A stretch of DNA of 64,000 nt from DATDPM01 sp963841995 (GTDB taxonomy: Bacteria; Pseudomonadota; Alphaproteobacteria; DATDPM01), in the NCBI GenBank assembly GCA_963841995.1, contig CAWJEX010000004.1, positions 1 to 64,000 of the forward strand. Direction: 5' to 3'. Each line of letters starts with the position of its first letter. The stretch's first letter is position 1. Below are positions 44,802 through 52,508 of this stretch, piece by piece. A model generated the notes under the pieces. The model was not told the origin of the DNA, did no database searches, and saw nothing but the letters and a program-made list of their open reading frames with translations. Both the position numbers and the translations under genes were made by a program.

Positions 44802-45038
44802 CAGCGCCAACTGGAAACCGAGCCGGCGCCGGATTCTTGCGCCGCCAATTTTGCGCCAAATTTTTCCGGATGAATCCCGCCATACTAGCGTTGCGGGGCG
44901 TTGCCTTGTGCGACGCAGAATGGCCGCCCAAAAAGCCCGAAAAGGCTTTGGATAAGGCTCTGATATTCGTACTAAAATTTTGAAAACACTAAATTATTTC
45001 CTCCATCAATGAAATTCATGCTGCAGTGCAAAAAGAAA

Positions 45039-45067
45039 TTGACATTGATGCGTATGGGGTTTATCTA
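45039..45067 (+). promoter_or_regulatory. candidate promoter of the second phasin gene
   Basis: A perfect -35 TTGACA at 45039-45044 is followed 17 bases later by TATCTA (45062-45067), a moderate -10. TGC/GCA-containing inverted elements lie around it (CTGCAGTGCA near 45021; TTGTGCACCGCAACAA near 45069), which is where a PhaR-type regulator could bind. The rest of the 304-bp gap from 44802 shows nothing further. Confidence 0.4.
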
Positions 45068-45105
45068 TTGTGCACCGCAACAATTTCCCACTCGGAGCGA
45101 GTCAA

Positions 45106-45543
45106 ATGGCCAAGGGCAACAACACCCCGTTCGATGTCGACATGACGAAGTTCATGTCCGGCATGAAAATTCCCAGCGTCAACTTCCAAGCTTTCGCTGC
45201 CAGCCAGCGCAAGAATTTCGAGGCGCTTGCCGCCGCGAACAAAATGGCCTTCGAAGGCCTGCAGGAAATCGCCCGCCGCCAGAGCGAGATCGTGACCTCG
45301 GGCGTCGAGGACATTTCCGGCGCCGTCACCAATCTCCTTGCCGCCACGACCTTCGAAGATCGTGCCGTGAAGCAGGCGGAGTTCGCCAAGTCGGTTTACC
45401 AGAAGGCGCTGGCCAATTTCTGGGACCTCGGCGAGATGTTCACCAAATCGAACAGCCGCACTTTCGGCGTTCTCAATAAGCGCGTCGCTGACAGCCTTGA
45501 CGAAGTTAAGGGCATTGTCGGCTCCCAGAGCGCCGCAGCCTAA
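45106..45543 (+). CDS. phasin family protein
   Basis: The 145-residue protein has the Phasin_2 pattern: FMSGMKIPSVNFQAFAASQRKNFEALAAANKMAFEGLQEIARRQSE in outline (about 16-62), then a long amphipathic helix to LDEVKGIVGSQS. It would coat polyhydroxyalkanoate granules and control their size. ATG 45106 has GGAGCGA upstream; a longer frame from 45070 lacks a good site. A strong terminator follows. It is distinct from the 8788-9231 phasin, so two granule proteins are present. Confidence 0.9.
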   Translation: MAKGNNTPFDVDMTKFMSGMKIPSVNFQAFAASQRKNFEALAAANKMAFEGLQEIARRQSEIVTSGVEDISGAVTNLLAATTFEDRAVKQAEFAKSVYQKALANFWDLGEMFTKSNSRTFGVLNKRVADSLDEVKGIVGSQSAAA

Positions 45544-45596
45544 CTAATCGGAACAGCATCGCCGGGCGCGTAAACAGCCGGGCGATTACCAGATAT

Positions 45597-45628
45597 GGCC
45601 GCCCTTAGGGGCGGCCGTTCTTTTTTTG
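45597..45628 (+). terminator. Rho-independent terminator after phasin
   Basis: GGCCGCCC (45597-45604) and GGGCGGCC (45609-45616) form an 8-bp GC stem with a four-base loop, followed by GTTCTTTTTTT. This is the clearest intrinsic terminator in the window. Confidence 0.88.
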
Positions 45629-45695
45629 GGCGTGCAATGCTCAGAGCGGCAGGCGCCCAGTGCCGTTTAAAAGCACCGGCGCCTTCGAGCTTGCC

Positions 45696-47048
45696 CTAAA
45701 GCGGCAAACGTAGAGTCACGTTGAGACCGCCGTGCGGAGAATCGCCGAGCAGGATGTCTCCGCCATGGCGGTGAATGACATCGCGGGCGATGGTAAGACC
45801 CAGCCCCGTTCCCCCGGTTTCCAGATTGCGCGACGGATCGAGCCGGAAGAACGGCTTGAACACCGCTTCCCGCTGATCGGCCGGGATGCCGGGTCCGTCG
45901 TCATCGACCAGGATCTCGACGCTGTGGTCGTTGACCCTCGCGCCGATCCAGACATTGCGGGCATGGCGCGTCGCGTTTGACAGCACGTTCATCAGACATC
46001 GTTTGAAGGCGGCGGGACGCAGCGGAACCACGATGCCGCGATCGATATCGATCGACAGATTCTTGCCATTGCGCCGGAATCCCTTGGCGACCTCTTCGAC
46101 CACCGCCGAGAGATCGACATCCTCGGGCATCTCTGCGCTCTCGCCCCGGGCGAAAGCCAAATAGCCTTCGACCATCTTTTCCATGTCCACGACATCGGAT
46201 TTCAGAGCCGACAATTCGGGGCTGTCGCCCAGCATCGCCAATTCGAGCTTCATCCGGGTCAGAACCGTACCGAGATCGTGGGAGACGCCGGCCAGCATTT
46301 CGGTGCGCTGGGTCATCTGCCGCTCAATTCGTGCCCGCATCAGCTTGAAGGCGGCTGCCGCCAGCCGGACCTCGGTGGCGCCTTCGAGCTTGAAATCGGG
46401 GACGTCCTGGCCCTTGCCGAAACTGTCGGCGGCTTGCGCGAGACGCCGGATCGGCCGGACCTGATTGCGCAGGAACAGGGTCGCGACCGCGAACAGCACC
46501 AGCGACGTGCCGACCATCCACAGCAAGAAAAGATGGGTGGTGGCGCTATAGAGCCGCTTGCTCGGAACCGCGACATCGAGAATCCCGTTGGGGAGCTCGA
46601 CGTCGACGCGGACTTTTTTGGCGAAGGCGTGGGCTTCGAGAATATAGGGCCGTTGAACCCGCTCTTCCAAGGCGCGGGCGAGAGTCTGCTCGATCTGTCT
46701 GTCGCCTGGCTCGGGCAGCGGCCGGACCAGGGCGATGCCCGGCCGCCAAGATACGGTCAGGTCCATGTCGCGATGGGCCATATCGGTGACGAAGGCGAGG
46801 ATCGTGGGATCCAATTTCGGATTGGAGCTGCGTTCGATGATTTCGACCAGAACGCCGATGTCGCCGGCCAGCGCGGTCGAAAGCCGCCACGAAATCGTCT
46901 CCCAGTGCCGGTCGTAAAATACATAGGCGGTGACCAGCTGGAGCAGCACCAGCGGCGTGACCACGATCAGCAACGAGCGGGCAAACAGGGTTCGCGGTAG
47001 AAACCGCTTGAGGATGGATTCGCTGCGTTTGATGGGGCGAAATCGCAT
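45696..47048 (-). CDS. sensor histidine kinase, EnvZ-like
   Basis: The 450-residue protein has membrane helices at about 18-40 and 150-172 enclosing a periplasmic domain, then HAMP (RPIRRLAQAADSFGKGQ), a HisKA box ending VSHDLGTVLTRMKLELAM, and the ATPase boxes NVLSNATRHA, DDGPGIPADQ and GGTGLGLTIARDV. The H-box differs from the usual SHDLRTPLTR by Gly and Val in place of Arg and Pro. It begins four bases after the response-regulator stop and is surely its partner. The signal is unknown. Confidence 0.92.
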   Translation of the reverse strand: MRFRPIKRSESILKRFLPRTLFARSLLIVVTPLVLLQLVTAYVFYDRHWETISWRLSTALAGDIGVLVEIIERSSNPKLDPTILAFVTDMAHRDMDLTVSWRPGIALVRPLPEPGDRQIEQTLARALEERVQRPYILEAHAFAKKVRVDVELPNGILDVAVPSKRLYSATTHLFLLWMVGTSLVLFAVATLFLRNQVRPIRRLAQAADSFGKGQDVPDFKLEGATEVRLAAAAFKLMRARIERQMTQRTEMLAGVSHDLGTVLTRMKLELAMLGDSPELSALKSDVVDMEKMVEGYLAFARGESAEMPEDVDLSAVVEEVAKGFRRNGKNLSIDIDRGIVVPLRPAAFKRCLMNVLSNATRHARNVWIGARVNDHSVEILVDDDGPGIPADQREAVFKPFFRLDPSRNLETGGTGLGLTIARDVIHRHGGDILLGDSPHGGLNVTLRLPL

Positions 47049-47052
47049 GTCT

Positions 47053-47736
47053 CTAATCCGGCCGCAAAACATAGCCGCGGCCGCGCACGGTCTGCAAATA
47101 GCGCGGCAGCTTTGGATCGGGTTCGATCTTGCGGCGCAGCCTGGTCACCTGAACATCGATGGCACGCAAGCCGCCGGCAATGGAGCAGCGCTCCCCCAGT
47201 TCTTCCCGGGATACGGGCGATCCGGCACTTTCCGCCAGCACCTTGAGCAGCCCCGCTTCGGCGGTGGTCAAGCGCACGACGTTCGAGCCGCGCAACAGTT
47301 CTTCCCGGACCAGATCGAAGCGGCAATCGCCCAGACGGATTTCCGGTGCGGGGGCGGCTTCGAGGGGAATGCGGCGGAGAATGCTTTGAATCCGCAATAC
47401 CAGTTCGCGCGGTTCGAACGGTTTGTGCAGGTAATCGTCGGCGCCGGTCTCAAAACCACGCACTCTGTCTTCGGCTGCGCCCATCGCGGTCAATAGCAAA
47501 ATTGGAACGCGATTGGCCGGACGAATCGATTTGACGAAAGTGAGCCCCGATTCATTCGGCATCATCACATCGAGCACGATGAGATCGAAGGCGAAGCTGG
47601 CGAGATGGGTGCGCGCTTCGGCGGCACCGGCGGCCGTCGTCACCCGGAAGCCGCTGTCGGAAAGATACTTGCGGAGCAGGCCACGCAGCCGGGTGTCGTC
47701 ATCGACCACCAGGATATGCGGAGAATCGGTACTCAT
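47053..47736 (-). CDS. petR: OmpR-family response regulator, PetR-like
   Basis: From MSTDSPHILVVDDDTRLR, the 227-residue protein has a receiver domain with the phosphate acceptor in DLIVLDVMMP (about 55), LTAMG and KPFEPREL, then a winged-helix DNA-binding domain with LTTAEAGLLKVL, VSREELGERC, IDVQVTRLRRKIEPDP and TVRGRGYVL. Its position after a MarR regulator and before a kinase matches the petP-petR order known in Rhodobacter, where these affect bc1 gene expression; the name is given on that ground. The upstream gap holds a repeat array. Confidence 0.88.
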   Translation of the reverse strand: MSTDSPHILVVDDDTRLRGLLRKYLSDSGFRVTTAAGAAEARTHLASFAFDLIVLDVMMPNESGLTFVKSIRPANRVPILLLTAMGAAEDRVRGFETGADDYLHKPFEPRELVLRIQSILRRIPLEAAPAPEIRLGDCRFDLVREELLRGSNVVRLTTAEAGLLKVLAESAGSPVSREELGERCSIAGGLRAIDVQVTRLRRKIEPDPKLPRYLQTVRGRGYVLRPD

Positions 47737-47820
47737 GGCGGGATTATACCCGGGGTCTCCGGGGTAGCTACCCCTCCCGGCGTCGCCCCGGCCAGCCGAA
47801 CGGCCGGGCGCCCCGCCCAA

Positions 47821-47946
47821 GCGGCCGCCTAACGGCCGCGCGCCTCGCCCAGGCGGCCGCCTAACGGCCGCGCGCCTCGCCCAGGCGGCCGCCTAACGGC
47901 CGCGCGCCTCGCCCAGGCGGCCGCCTAACGGCCGCGCGCCTCGCGA
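47821..47946 (-). repeat. four-copy 32-bp tandem repeat with hairpins
   Basis: The unit starting GCGGCCGCCTAACGGCCGCG recurs exactly at 47821, 47853, 47885 and 47917. Each copy contains GCGGCCG-CCTAA-CGGCCGC, a 7-bp stem with a five-base loop. The array lies between the petP-like stop (in the fourth copy) and the petR-like start, so the transcript would carry up to four GC hairpins. Confidence 0.85.
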
Positions 47947-48434
47947 AGCGGGATTGGCCGGCCGACTTTGGGCCGGTCGATTTCGTTGATGATTCCGGTA
48001 ACGACCTTGCGGAAGCCTTCCACCGCTTCAGCGCCGGCTTGGCGGTAGGCCCGGGCCAGGCGCTCGCGTTGATTCTGGGAAAGCTGGCGTTCCAGTTCGA
48101 CGCCTCTATTGGTGAGCTCCAACAAACGTTGACGCCGATCACGGCTTCCCGGCCGCTGGGTGATGAAACCTTCGCGGACCAACTGACTAAGAACCCGCGA
48201 CAGGCTTTGCTTGGTGATGCGCAAAATTCCGAGCAAATCCGAAACCGTGATGCCGGGATTGCGCCCGACGAAATAAATCACCCGGTGATGCGCCCGGCCG
48301 AAGCCATATTTCGCCAGCATCGCATCGGGTTCGGCGGTGAAATCCCGATAGGCGTAGAACAGGAGCTCCATGCCTTGGCGAAGCTCCTCATCCCGCAAAA
48401 ACAAGGGATTTACGACGGATTTTAAGTCAGCCAT
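47925..48434 (-). CDS. petP: MarR family regulator, PetP-like
   Basis: From MADLKSVVNPLFLRDEELRQ, the 169-residue protein has a winged helix: AHHRVIYFVGRNPGITVSDLLGILRITKQSLSRVLSQL in outline (about 49-88), then VREGFITQRPGSRDRRQRLLELTNRG (the wing, about 89-114). The C-terminal helix ends VGRPIPLREARGR, with the stop inside a tandem repeat. It is upstream of the OmpR-type regulator and kinase, and divergent from ilvE. Upstream frames to 48611 are shadows. Confidence 0.9.
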   Translation of the reverse strand: MADLKSVVNPLFLRDEELRQGMELLFYAYRDFTAEPDAMLAKYGFGRAHHRVIYFVGRNPGITVSDLLGILRITKQSLSRVLSQLVREGFITQRPGSRDRRQRLLELTNRGVELERQLSQNQRERLARAYRQAGAEAVEGFRKVVTGIINEIDRPKVGRPIPLREARGR

Positions 48435-48449
48435 GTTGACATATATGCC

Positions 48450-48468
48450 GCATAACGTTAGGCTATGC
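48450..48468 (+). promoter_or_regulatory. inverted repeat between petP and ilvE
   Basis: GCATA-N9-TATGC (48450-48468) starts 16 bases upstream of the petP start codon in an AT-rich patch, and GCAATAT follows twice (48467 and 48478). This is a plausible MarR-type autoregulatory site, and it might also serve ilvE. Confidence 0.4.
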
Positions 48469-48613
48469 AATATACTTGCAATATCGGCTTTGGGACGCGA
48501 ACTGGAGTGCGGAATTGAAGAAATTCCGCGCCCGAGAATTCGCCAATTTGAACGCCCATTTGAATGCCGAATGGAAGCCGATTTGAATCCGTGGGGGGAC
48601 AAGAAAAACAATC

Positions 48614-49519
48614 ATGAGCAATCCGAGCATCATTCCCTTCGACGACCGCGACGGCGTTATCTGGTTCAACGGCGAGATGGTGCCTTGGCGCGATGCCAAG
48701 GTTCACGTGCTCAATCATGGGCTCCATTACGCGAGCTGCGTGTTTGAAGGCTTGCGGGTCTATGGTGGACGGATCTTCAAGCTGCGGGAACACACCGAGC
48801 GCCTGTTCGCCTCGGCCCGCGGACTCGGCTTCGAAATCCCCTATTCCCGCGACGATATCGAAGCAGCGATCCGCGCCGTGGTGGCGGAACAAAAAATCGT
48901 CGACGGCTATATCCGCCCGGTCGCCTGGCGCGGCAGCGAAATGATGGCGGTCTCGGCGCGCAAGAACCGCGTCCATGTGGCGATCGCGAGCTGGACTTGG
49001 CCCGCCTATTTCAGCGCCGAAGCGCGGCTGCGCGGCCTCCGGCTGGCGATCGCGAAATGGAAGCGCCCAGCGCCCGATACCGCCCCCACCCAGAGCAAGG
49101 CGGCAGGGCTTTATATGATCTGCACGCTCTCCAAGCACGCGGCGGAAGACGCCGGCTTCGACGATGCGCTGATGCTCGATTATCGCGGGCTCGTTGCCGA
49201 ATTGACCGGTTCCAATATTTTTCTGGTCCAGAATGGCGAGCTGCATACGCCGATTCCCGATTGCTTCCTCGATGGTATCACAAGGCAGACCGTCATCGGT
49301 CTTGCCAAGACGCGGGGCATCAAGGTGATCGAACGGCAGATCGCTCCCGAAGAATTCGCCAAGACCCAGGAAGTGTTTTTGACCGGTACGGCCATCGAAG
49401 TGACGGCGGTCGGCGAGATCGGCCCCTATAAATTCACGGTCGGGCCGGTGACGCGGCAATTGGTCGAGGATTACGGACGCCTGGTGCGCGCGCCCGAAGC
49501 CGCCGCTTCGGCTGCTTGA
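48614..49519 (+). CDS. ilvE: branched-chain amino acid aminotransferase
   Basis: The 301-residue class IV aminotransferase has VHVLNHGLHYASCVFEGLR (about 31-49), the PLP lysine in QSKAAGLYMIC (about 158), DALMLDYRGLVAELTGSNIFLV (about 179-200) and EVFLTGTAIEVTAVGEI (about 255). It makes or degrades Leu, Ile and Val. It is divergent from petP and is followed by a DUF1272 gene 15 bases later. Confidence 0.96.
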   Translation: MSNPSIIPFDDRDGVIWFNGEMVPWRDAKVHVLNHGLHYASCVFEGLRVYGGRIFKLREHTERLFASARGLGFEIPYSRDDIEAAIRAVVAEQKIVDGYIRPVAWRGSEMMAVSARKNRVHVAIASWTWPAYFSAEARLRGLRLAIAKWKRPAPDTAPTQSKAAGLYMICTLSKHAAEDAGFDDALMLDYRGLVAELTGSNIFLVQNGELHTPIPDCFLDGITRQTVIGLAKTRGIKVIERQIAPEEFAKTQEVFLTGTAIEVTAVGEIGPYKFTVGPVTRQLVEDYGRLVRAPEAAASAA

Positions 49520-49534
49520 GACAGTTTTTGACGG

Positions 49535-49843
49535 ATGCTTGAGCTCAGGCCGACCTGCGAGAATTGCTACAGGGCGCTGCCACCCGAATTGACCGAGGCG
49601 ATGATCTGCACCTTCGAATGCACGTTTTGCCGTTCATGCGTCGACGGCGTATTGGCCAATGTTTGCCCGAACTGCGGCGGCGGCTTCGCGCCGCGCCCGA
49701 TCAGGCCATCACGCAATTTGAAGGGTAACTACTATCTCGGCGCCTATCCTGCGCGCACCGCGGTGAAGCACCGGCCCGTCGATCCGCAATCACACGCGAA
49801 GTTTGCGGCAACCATCAAGGGCATTCCGCCCGAGAAGCGGTAA
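49535..49843 (+). CDS. DUF1272 zinc-binding protein
   Basis: The 102-residue protein has the DUF1272 cysteine pattern: ELRPTCENCYRALPPE (about 3), ICTFECTFCRSCVDGVLANVCPNCGG (about 24-49), eight cysteines suited to two zinc sites. The C-terminal half is basic and unstructured. It follows ilvE closely and is probably in the same transcript. Function unknown. The ending GIPPEKR is short but complete. Confidence 0.9.
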   Translation: MLELRPTCENCYRALPPELTEAMICTFECTFCRSCVDGVLANVCPNCGGGFAPRPIRPSRNLKGNYYLGAYPARTAVKHRPVDPQSHAKFAATIKGIPPEKR

Positions 49844-49871
49844 AGCGCACCGCAAAGTTTTGGATTTGAGA

Positions 49872-50342
49872 TCAGCCGCGCTTTTGATTCCAGCGCGCCG
49901 CCGCCAGATCGTCGCTGTCCCGGGATTCGACCCATTCTTGGGTCCCGGCCTTGTCTTCCATTTTCCAGAACGGCGCCTTCGTCTTCAGCCAATCGATCAG
50001 GAACCGGCAGGCGTCGAAAGCCGCGTCGCGGTGGGGTGATGCGGCGGCGACCAGCACGATGCGGTCGGCCGGCTTCAATTCGCCGATTCGGTGGATGATC
50101 AAGATCGCCTCCAGGGGCCAGCGCTTTTGCGCTTCCGCTTCGATCTCGGCGAGCTTCTTTTCGGTCATGCCGGGATAGTGTTCGACGCTGATGGCCCGGA
50201 TTTTTTGCCCGGCGGGTTGATCGCCCGCCACATCCCGCACCAGCCCGACGAAAACCGCCACGCCGCCGATCTTCGGGTTGTCTTTGGTGAGCGCCGCCAG
50301 CTCGGCGCCGACATCGAAATCCTCGCGCTGAACCCGAATCAC
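49872..50342 (-). CDS. moaE: molybdopterin synthase catalytic subunit
   Basis: The 156-residue protein has ISVEHYPGMTEKKLAEIEAEA (about 54-74), IHRIGELKPADRIVLVAAAS (about 83-102), HRDAAFDACRFLIDWLKTKAPFWKME (about 104-129) with the active-site lysines. With MoaD it inserts the dithiolene sulfurs into precursor Z. The start follows the moaD stop by five bases. About 27 residues after KMEDKAG form a longer tail than in E. coli. Confidence 0.96.
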   Translation of the reverse strand: MIRVQREDFDVGAELAALTKDNPKIGGVAVFVGLVRDVAGDQPAGQKIRAISVEHYPGMTEKKLAEIEAEAQKRWPLEAILIIHRIGELKPADRIVLVAAASPHRDAAFDACRFLIDWLKTKAPFWKMEDKAGTQEWVESRDSDDLAAARWNQKRG

Positions 50343-50347
50343 GGCTT

Positions 50348-50599
50348 TTAGCCTCCGGTCACCGGCGGGAACAAGGCAATCTCGTCGCCCGCCCCCAGCG
50401 GATGATCGGTTTTCACGTATTCCTGATTGACCGCGACCCGCACCACCCGCGGGTCCTTCAACGCGTCGGCGAATCCGCCGCCCCTTGTCTTCAGCCAGGC
50501 GATGAGCGAGGCGACGTCGGTCACATTCGCCGGCGGGTCGATATCCTCATCGGCGATCCCAATCTTGGTCTTGATCCACGCGAAGTAGAGAATTTTCAT
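50348..50599 (-). CDS. moaD: molybdopterin synthase sulfur carrier subunit
   Basis: The 83-residue ubiquitin-like protein starts MKILYFAWIKTKIG and ends in PPVTGG, the Gly-Gly that carries the thiocarboxylate. VNQEYVKTDHPLGAGDEIALFPP is the family's C-terminal block. It overlaps the moeA stop by four bases and feeds sulfur to MoaE, its neighbour. Confidence 0.96.
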   Translation of the reverse strand: MKILYFAWIKTKIGIADEDIDPPANVTDVASLIAWLKTRGGGFADALKDPRVVRVAVNQEYVKTDHPLGAGDEIALFPPVTGG

Positions 50600-51891
50600 C
50601 CCATCACCTCGCTGAAGGGAAGAAAATCGACGAGGTCGCCGGGCTTCACCTCGCGCACGGATTCGACGAGTTCCACCAACCCGTCGGATTCGGCGATCGC
50701 GGTCAAAATTCCGGAGCCATCCTTCGGGTGCTTGCGCGCGACCAGGCGCCCGCCGGCATCGGGCACCAATTGCGCCCGAATCCACTCCACCCGGTCGCGG
50801 TTCTTCTTGAAGGTAAAATCGGCGGGAACACGGAAAATGAGCGGCGCCGCCGGGCTCGCCCCGGCTAGGCGCAAAATGCCCGGACGCACGATCCGCAGGA
50901 AGGTCACCATGACCGCCACCGGATTTCCCGGCAGGCCGAAAAAGGCCGCGTCATGATTTTCGGCATGGACGCGACCGAAGGCGATGGGGTGCCCCGGCTT
51001 GATCGCGAGCTTCCAGAAACCGATCGCGCCCTGAGATTCGACGGCATCCCGCACGTGATCCTCTTCGCCCATGGAAACTCCGCCCGATGTTAGGAAGAGA
51101 TCATGATCGCGCGCAGCCTTGCCCAGCGCCGTGCAGATCGTTTCTTTTTCATCGGGAAGAATCCCGAGATCGGTAACGTCGCAAGGCAGAGTCTGTAACA
51201 GCGCGGCGATCCCAAAGCGGTTGGAGTCGAAGAGCGTGCCGCTGCCGGCGGGTTGCCCCGGCTCGTGCAGCTCGTCACCGGTGGAAAACAGCGCGACGCG
51301 AAGTTTTCGATAGACCGGAAGCGAAGCCAGACCCAGCGAGGCGGCAACGCCGATATCGGGCGGCAGTAAGCGCCGGCCGCGGGCCAAGATGCGCGATCCC
51401 TCGGCGATGTCTTCGCCGCGAAGCCGGACATTGGCGCCGCGCACCAGGCCCGCCGGAAATTTCACGAGGTTGCCCGCGACCACGCAATCTTCCTGCATTG
51501 CCACCGTATCCGGCCCCGCGCCAACGTCTCCTTGAGGCAGGGCGGCGCCGGTGAAAATGCGAAAGGCAGCGCCGCGCTTGGCCGGTTCCCCGAGCGCATG
51601 ACCCGCGGTAATGCGTCCGGCAATCGGCAGCGCGGTTTCGCCATCGCGCTTCAGCTCCTCGAAGCAAACGGCATAGCCGTCGACTGCGGAATTGTCGCTG
51701 ACCGGCACGTCGCGCGCGGCAACGATGTCTTCGGCGAGAATTCGTCGCGTTGCCTGGCGCAAGGGCACGCGCTCGGTTTCGGCAACCGCCTGCAATTCAT
51801 GGTCGAGAAGACGCAGCGCGTCGTCGAGGCGCATCGATCCTCCGCCCGAATTGCTGCCGGGGGCGAAGCAATTGTCGTGGAGGGCTTTCAT
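50596..51891 (-). CDS. moeA: molybdopterin molybdotransferase
   Basis: I start at MKALHDNCFAPGSNSGGGS because relatives share a CFAxG leader before the domain. The 431-residue protein has PVSDNSAVDGYAVCF (about 64), IFTGAALPQG (about 112), the MPT-binding FLTSGGVSMGEEDHV (about 270) and FFGLPGNPVAVMVTFL (about 322). It inserts molybdate into adenylylated molybdopterin. It overlaps pgsA by four bases and moaD by four, giving one operon. Confidence 0.95.
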   Translation of the reverse strand: MKALHDNCFAPGSNSGGGSMRLDDALRLLDHELQAVAETERVPLRQATRRILAEDIVAARDVPVSDNSAVDGYAVCFEELKRDGETALPIAGRITAGHALGEPAKRGAAFRIFTGAALPQGDVGAGPDTVAMQEDCVVAGNLVKFPAGLVRGANVRLRGEDIAEGSRILARGRRLLPPDIGVAASLGLASLPVYRKLRVALFSTGDELHEPGQPAGSGTLFDSNRFGIAALLQTLPCDVTDLGILPDEKETICTALGKAARDHDLFLTSGGVSMGEEDHVRDAVESQGAIGFWKLAIKPGHPIAFGRVHAENHDAAFFGLPGNPVAVMVTFLRIVRPGILRLAGASPAAPLIFRVPADFTFKKNRDRVEWIRAQLVPDAGGRLVARKHPKDGSGILTAIAESDGLVELVESVREVKPGDLVDFLPFSEVMG

Positions 51892-52460
51892 GGGGCGCCC
51901 GATTCGGGCCGTGTCATGTATTTCATGCCGGCGCGCAGATAATCGTAACCGGTCACCAGGGTCAGCACCGCGGCGACCCACAATCCAGTGGTGCCGATAA
52001 CGATGGCCTGGAAAATCGGCGGCGCGGCATCGCCGACGATCAGGAATCCGATGGCAACCATCTGAATGCCGGTTTTCCATTTGGCGAGCCGGCTGACCGG
52101 CACCGGCACGCGAAGCTCGGCCAGAAATTCGCGCAAACCCGAAACCAAGATCTCGCGGCAGAGAATGACGAGGGCGGGGAGCACGCTCCACCCCGCGATC
52201 CGTCCGACGGCGACCAAAAGTAGAATCACCGAAGCAACCAGGAGCTTGTCGGCGACGGGATCCAGGAAGCGTCCAAGGGCCGAAATCTGGCGGCGGGTGC
52301 GGGCGAAATAGCCGTCGAAATAATCGGTGATGCCGGCCAGCGTGAACAGAGCGAGGACTCCCCATTTCGCGCCATTGCCCGGAACGAAGAACAGGGCGAC
52401 GAGCACGGGAATAACGAGAATCCGCGATAACGTCAGCAGATTGGGAAGGCTTGTGATCAT
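51888..52460 (-). CDS. pgsA: CDP-diacylglycerol-glycerol-3-phosphate 3-phosphatidyltransferase
   Basis: The 190-residue integral membrane protein has the CDP-alcohol phosphotransferase signature TDYFDGYFARTRRQISALGRFLDPVADKL in outline (about 45-73), with Asp-Gly-x2-Ala-Arg and the two later Asp residues. About five helices follow. It makes phosphatidylglycerophosphate for phosphatidylglycerol and cardiolipin. It sits between uvrC and moeA, a usual alphaproteobacterial order. Confidence 0.95.
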   Translation of the reverse strand: MITSLPNLLTLSRILVIPVLVALFFVPGNGAKWGVLALFTLAGITDYFDGYFARTRRQISALGRFLDPVADKLLVASVILLLVAVGRIAGWSVLPALVILCREILVSGLREFLAELRVPVPVSRLAKWKTGIQMVAIGFLIVGDAAPPIFQAIVIGTTGLWVAAVLTLVTGYDYLRAGMKYMTRPESGAP

Positions 52461-52508
52461 GTCAGGAACCTGGGGCGGTCGGCAGCCGCCACCGCCATTC
52501 TATCCGGC

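Noticed and set aside
47821..47946. Possible CRISPR array
   Set aside because: The units are contiguous and identical with no spacers, and there are no cas genes.
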